Notes under the pieces: model-generated
The model's input: only the letters and a program-made list of their open reading frames with translations
What the model was told of the DNA's origin: nothing
Database searches by the model: none
Program-made: the position numbers and the translations under genes
Assembly: GCA_020354155.1 (NCBI GenBank)
Contig: CP070644.1
Span: forward strand, 830,560-839,533
Source of the DNA: Nitrospiraceae bacterium
GTDB taxonomy: Bacteria > Nitrospirota > Thermodesulfovibrionia > UBA6902
Length of the DNA: 8,974 bases
Direction of reading: 5' to 3'
In this document: positions 6,148-8,974 of the stretch, piece after piece
Layout: each line of letters starts with the position of its first letter
How positions within the stretch are numbered: position 1 is the stretch's first letter

Positions 6148-6199
6148 CCCGTCCCAATGGACGGGCATCCAACACCCTGACCCTCCCCCTCAAAGGGAG
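6148..6199. repeat. GC-rich hairpin and REP-like sequence between hisC and hisB
   Basis: CCCGTCC (6148-6154) and GGACGGG (6159-6165) form a perfect 7-bp stem with a CAAT tetraloop, 22 bp after the hisC stop. A second smaller inverted pair, CTCCC (6183-6187) and GGGAG (6195-6199), follows. The flanking pyrimidine-rich CCCTGACCCTCCCCC text resembles short repeats interspersed in many bacterial genomes. No T-tract follows either stem, so an intrinsic terminator is unlikely. It could be a dispersed repeat or an mRNA-stabilising element. Confidence 0.45.
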
Positions 6200-6223
6200 A
6201 AGAAATCGTACAGGAGGATTGAT

Positions 6224-6817
6224 ATGCCGAGAAAAGGAACTGTCTCCCGAAAGACAAAAGAGACAAATATAAAACTCAGCCTGAACCTTGACGGCAAGGG
6301 TGATTACAAAGTAAAGACTTCAGTCCCCTTTGTTGATCACATGCTCAGTCTCATGTCAAAACACGGGCACATTGATCTGAATGTGCAGGCACAAGGCGAT
6401 ATCGATGTTGACTATCACCACCTGATTGAGGACCTCGGCATTGTTCTTGGAGAGGCGATAAAAAAGGCCCTGGGAGAAAAGCTCAGGATAAGGAGATACG
6501 GGGAAGCCCTTACGCCAATGGACGAGACTCTTGCACAGGTTGTTATTGACCTTAGTGGCAGACCATATTTTGTTTATAAGGTCAAGTTCCCAAGAGGAAA
6601 TAACCAGATTCAGGATATTCCTGTTTCCCTCTTTGATGATTTCTTCAGAGGACTTTCAAACAGCGCTGGAATGAATTTGCATATTAATCTTAACTATGGC
6701 CGGGATGCTCACCATATCCTTGAGGCTATTTTTAAAGGGTTCGGACGGGCACTTCGGATGGCCGTTGAGATCCACCCCCATGCAAAGGGGATCCCCTCTA
6801 CAAAGGGGACCCTGTAA
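6224..6817 (+). CDS. hisB: Imidazoleglycerol-phosphate dehydratase
   Basis: HisB removes water from D-erythro-imidazoleglycerol phosphate to give imidazole-acetol phosphate, the seventh step of histidine synthesis and the substrate supplier for HisC. The 197-aa length is that of the stand-alone dehydratase, with no phosphatase domain fused as in enterobacteria. Both family signatures are present: VDYHHLIEDLGIVL (62-75) and GRDAHHILEAIFK (159-171). FVDHM (36-40), the H46 region and PMDE (98-101) add further metal-binding and conserved residues. The C-terminus KGIPSTKGTL is family-typical. AGGAGG (6212-6217) lies 6 nt before the ATG, in contrast to hisC. It is 98 bp downstream of hisC and probably co-transcribed unless the intervening hairpin stops transcription. 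Confidence 0.97.
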   Translation: MPRKGTVSRKTKETNIKLSLNLDGKGDYKVKTSVPFVDHMLSLMSKHGHIDLNVQAQGDIDVDYHHLIEDLGIVLGEAIKKALGEKLRIRRYGEALTPMDETLAQVVIDLSGRPYFVYKVKFPRGNNQIQDIPVSLFDDFFRGLSNSAGMNLHINLNYGRDAHHILEAIFKGFGRALRMAVEIHPHAKGIPSTKGTL

Positions 6818-6842
6818 CATATCCATGTTCATTCGATATGTT
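6816..6842 (+). repeat. Inverted repeat overlapping the hisB stop codon
   Basis: AACATATC (6816-6823) and GATATGTT (6835-6842) form a perfect 8-bp inverted repeat with an 11-nt spacer, starting within the hisB TAA. It is AT-rich and has no T-run after it, so it is a poor intrinsic terminator. It lies 45 bp before the PFK start and might be an operator or RNA stem for the downstream gene. Confidence 0.4.
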
Positions 6843-6887
6843 GTAATTTATTGTTTCATATATTCAAGATGAATAAAGGAGGCAGCT

Positions 6888-8099
6888 ATGAGCATTAAAC
6901 GGATAGGGATTATTACAAGCGGTGGAGACTGCGGTGGACTAAATGCCGTCATCAAGGGTGTGGCACGCAAGGCCTATGATATGGGTATCGAGTCCGTCGT
7001 TATTCCCAATGGATATGCAGGACTGTACAACCTGATTGACATGGATAATGTCGTTATACTGAACGCAGAAAGGGTCAGCAAGATAGAGGCCTCGCTTGCA
7101 GGGTCAGAGGCTGGCCATTCAAGGGTAAAGATCAGCAAAATAGATGACCCGAACAAGTATGATCGAATAAAAAATGGTCTGAAGAAATTCAATATTGATG
7201 GACTGATTATAAGCGGAGGTGACGACACGGGAAGTGTGGTGGTAGACCTTTCAGAACAGGGGATCCCCTGTGTTCATGTCCCGAAAACAATGGACCTTGA
7301 TCTGCAGCCCTACAGTGTTGGCGGTGATTCTGCCATTAACAGGATTGCAATATTTACGAGAGACCTGAAAACCACCGGCATGAGCCACAACCGGATTATC
7401 ATCATGGAGGTATTTGGCAGGTATGTCGGTCACACTGCCTTCAGGGGAGGCGTCGGAGCTGAAGCTGACTGCATTCTCCTTCCCGAGGTCCCCGTAGACT
7501 TTGACATTGTTTATGAGCATATGAAAAAGACCTATTTTGATCGTATTGACAGAAGTGATGTCAAGGCCGGCACCTATGTCATTGTTGTCGCCGAAGGAGT
7601 GTCCAACGCAAGCGGAGAAATGCTCTATGATGAATCAGCAGGGATTGATGCCTTCGGTCACAAGAAACTTGCCGGTGCAGGGAAATATGTACGACAGCAG
7701 ATTGAGAAAAGACTGAAAGCTGATCCGGAGGTTGAGGCATTTATGACGAGGACCGGCATGTTTGTTCCCGGCATTTATGCTATACCGGAAGCACGAGAGG
7801 TTACGCCAGGTCATCTCGTCAGATCAGGGCATTCCTCAGCCTATGATGTCAACTTTGGTCACAAGGCAGGTGCCGGTGCTGTCATACTCCTTACAGAAGG
7901 AAAGGTCGGGAATACGGTAACCGGTGTTGAAGGCAAGACAGTCCTGTACATGGCTACCTCTGAGGCCATTAAACGAAGAGAGGTTGATATAGAAGAGCTT
8001 GCCCTGTTCGAGAGCCTTGGAATCTGCTTTGGGAGAAAGCCCGTTGCTTTTAAACCTGAACTGCGGGAAGAGCACAGAGCAATAGATAGAGCAATGTAA
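6888..8099 (+). CDS. Phosphofructokinase-family protein with PPi-type determinants
   Basis: A 403-aa member of the PFK family, which phosphorylates fructose 6-phosphate using ATP or pyrophosphate. The phosphate loop is SGGDCGGLNA (11-20). The donor-specificity positions are D113 in GGDDT (110-114) and K133 in PKTMD (132-136), equivalent to E. coli Gly104 and Gly124. Asp plus Lys there is the pattern of pyrophosphate-dependent enzymes. The catalytic Asp127 equivalent is D136, and MEVFGR (173-178) carries the substrate-contacting segment. PGHLVRSGHSSAYD (307-320) replaces the usual LGHIQRGGSP region, keeping H309 and R312. The sequence is divergent elsewhere: TMDLDLQPYSVGG (134-146) replaces TIDND and the usual GFDTA. 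AAAGGAGG (6875-6882) lies 5 nt before the ATG. It is convergent with a second PFK. Function as a reversible PPi-PFK is inferred. Confidence 0.88.
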   Translation: MSIKRIGIITSGGDCGGLNAVIKGVARKAYDMGIESVVIPNGYAGLYNLIDMDNVVILNAERVSKIEASLAGSEAGHSRVKISKIDDPNKYDRIKNGLKKFNIDGLIISGGDDTGSVVVDLSEQGIPCVHVPKTMDLDLQPYSVGGDSAINRIAIFTRDLKTTGMSHNRIIIMEVFGRYVGHTAFRGGVGAEADCILLPEVPVDFDIVYEHMKKTYFDRIDRSDVKAGTYVIVVAEGVSNASGEMLYDESAGIDAFGHKKLAGAGKYVRQQIEKRLKADPEVEAFMTRTGMFVPGIYAIPEAREVTPGHLVRSGHSSAYDVNFGHKAGAGAVILLTEGKVGNTVTGVEGKTVLYMATSEAIKRREVDIEELALFESLGICFGRKPVAFKPELREEHRAIDRAM

Positions 8100-8177
8100 G
8101 ATCAAAAATCAAAATGTAAAAAATGTAAAAAGCAAAATTATGGAATGTCTTTTTTCGTTAATTTTGATCTTTGATTT
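8099..8177. terminator. AT-rich inverted repeat between convergent PFK genes, likely bidirectional terminator
   Basis: AGATCAAAAATCAAAAT (8099-8115) and ATTTTGATCTTTGATTT (8161-8177) pair at 15 of 17 positions, plus one G-U on the plus strand, across a 45-nt interior. T-runs follow on the plus strand (8175-8186) and A-rich bases on the other. Inside, ATGTAAAAA occurs twice in tandem (8114-8122 and 8123-8131). The layout suits a bidirectional terminator for the two converging genes. It also resembles miniature interspersed palindromic repeats. Confidence 0.5.
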
Positions 8178-8198
8178 TTTATTTTTAATTTAGCTTTC

Positions 8199-8974
8199 TT
8201 ACACCAGATAGGAAAATCTCTCCCTGAATTCTTCAGGACTTGTTTTCCCTGCCCGTGCAAGCCTGTTGAGCATGGGGGGGATCAGATCATCTTCTTCAAT
8301 CCGTATCATGTACTTCCGGCCAACTCTATAGGGATCAGCTTTTATGTCCACAAACCGAACACGTGTCCTTTTTGTTACAGGGTCAATGATATTGCGCAGC
8401 TGAATCGGTTTCATCTTGCCTTCATAAAAAGTGATCATTGCGCCGGTACGACCCTTGAGCAGATATTTGATAGCACTGTAGCCGAGGTTTCTCGTGTACT
8501 CTGCATCAAAGGGTATGGGATCAGCAGCCCGCAGTTCATACCCGATGGTTTTGTGGACAATTTTCACGTTCAGTCCCCGTGAAATCATACTATTATGAAC
8601 ATAGTGCTGCATCATTCTGCCAAGCTGGATTTCTGAAAGCCTCAGGAGACCTCTCTCATCATTTTCAAGCATCTCATATTGTGCAAGTTCCTTAATATCG
8701 ATTTTCCCGGCTACCCCTTCCGCCAGCAGTGCCACTCCGTAGGAGTATCCCTGACTCAAACGCTTTATGATAGAACTCTCAAGGATATCGGCCACCTTTC
8801 GAAATTTCAGCTTTTTTTCTCTGAACTCCTCTGGTATGAGCGTCAAGGTTGCACCGGCAGCCTTTCCTATTCCAAGTGAAAGATGACCGGTATTCCTCCC
8901 CATGGTCGTAATAAAGTACCATCTGCCTGTTGTACGGGCATCCTCTATGATATTCTCCACAATTTCAGTTCCCC
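8199..8974 (-). CDS. Pyrophosphate-dependent-type 6-phosphofructokinase, C-terminal part (N-terminus beyond window)
   Basis: The frame runs open to the window edge, with 257 residues visible. A GTG at 8960 could be mistaken for a start, but residues GTEI before it are in frame and continue the PFK fold. TEIVENIIEDARTTGRWYFI leads into TTMGRNTGHLSLGIGKAAGA, which carries the MGR substrate motif. IPEEF follows, the segment after MGR that is typical of PPi-dependent PFKs of the Thermotoga/spirochaete type. Further on are LAEGVAGK, then TIGYELRAADPIPFD with the QRGG-region equivalent, and LGYSAIKYLL. The C-terminal YRVGRKYMIRIEEDDL tail is also typical of that clade. A full protein should be about 410-430 residues. 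The donor-determining GGDD and PKT positions lie outside the window, so donor specificity rests on clade resemblance. It ends 99 bp from the other PFK. Confidence 0.92.
   Translation of the reverse strand, partial: GTEIVENIIEDARTTGRWYFITTMGRNTGHLSLGIGKAAGATLTLIPEEFREKKLKFRKVADILESSIIKRLSQGYSYGVALLAEGVAGKIDIKELAQYEMLENDERGLLRLSEIQLGRMMQHYVHNSMISRGLNVKIVHKTIGYELRAADPIPFDAEYTRNLGYSAIKYLLKGRTGAMITFYEGKMKPIQLRNIIDPVTKRTRVRFVDIKADPYRVGRKYMIRIEEDDLIPPMLNRLARAGKTSPEEFRERFSYLV

Noticed and set aside
6786..7271. The 12-bp palindrome AGGGGATCCCCT occurs at 6786-6797 (hisB) and 7258-7269 (PFK), the latter extending to a 16-bp perfect palindrome
   Set aside because: Both copies encode Gly-Ile-Pro with the same codons inside conserved coding sequence, so recurrence is explained by protein constraint and chance.
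8958..8960. GTG as the start of a 253-aa protein at the right end
   Set aside because: The frame stays open to the window edge with family-consistent residues before it, and a PFK starting there would lack its whole donor-binding half.

Overview
This is a bacterial chromosomal window of moderate GC, densely packed with single-copy genes on both strands. No phage, transposase, CRISPR, tRNA or rRNA is visible. The content is mostly housekeeping: ribosomal protein S2, two consecutive histidine-biosynthesis enzymes and two phosphofructokinases. Between them lie less conserved enzymes and one small protein I do not recognise. The phosphofructokinases carry pyrophosphate-type signatures, and the general style resembles deep-branching anaerobes such as Nitrospirota (Thermodesulfovibrionia-like) or neighbouring phyla. 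That placement is an inference from style only; a phylogeny of the S2, HisC and PFK proteins would settle it.

Layout. Positions 1-368 (minus) hold the N-terminal half of rpsB, preceded by a leader of about 130 nt with a promoter and a strong two-tier hairpin. Positions 694-924 (plus) encode a small TPR-like lipoprotein with an extended -10 promoter. It converges, with 9 bp between stops, on a flippase-like membrane protein (934-1959, minus). Upstream of that on the same strand is a creatininase-family metallo-amidohydrolase (2038-2757). Positions 2784-2834 form a compact divergent promoter region. From there three plus-strand genes follow: an unknown 139-aa protein (2875-3294), an RNase Z-like metallo-beta-lactamase-fold hydrolase (3351-4097) and a histone-deacetylase-superfamily amidohydrolase (4175-5023).

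Next come hisC (5109-6125) and hisB (6224-6817), which encode consecutive steps 8 and 7 of histidine synthesis. Then follows a 403-aa phosphofructokinase-family protein (6888-8099). It is tail-to-tail with a second phosphofructokinase of the pyrophosphate-dependent type, whose N-terminal half lies beyond the window (8199-8974, minus). An AT-rich inverted repeat separates the two.

The points most worth a second look are the convergent pair of divergent PFKs, the apparently leaderless start of hisC (a TGnTATAAT element only 7 nt before the ATG), the structured rpsB leader, and the unknown 139-aa protein with its shared divergent promoter. I do not see an obvious multi-gene defence or novel enzymatic system, and I do not claim one.
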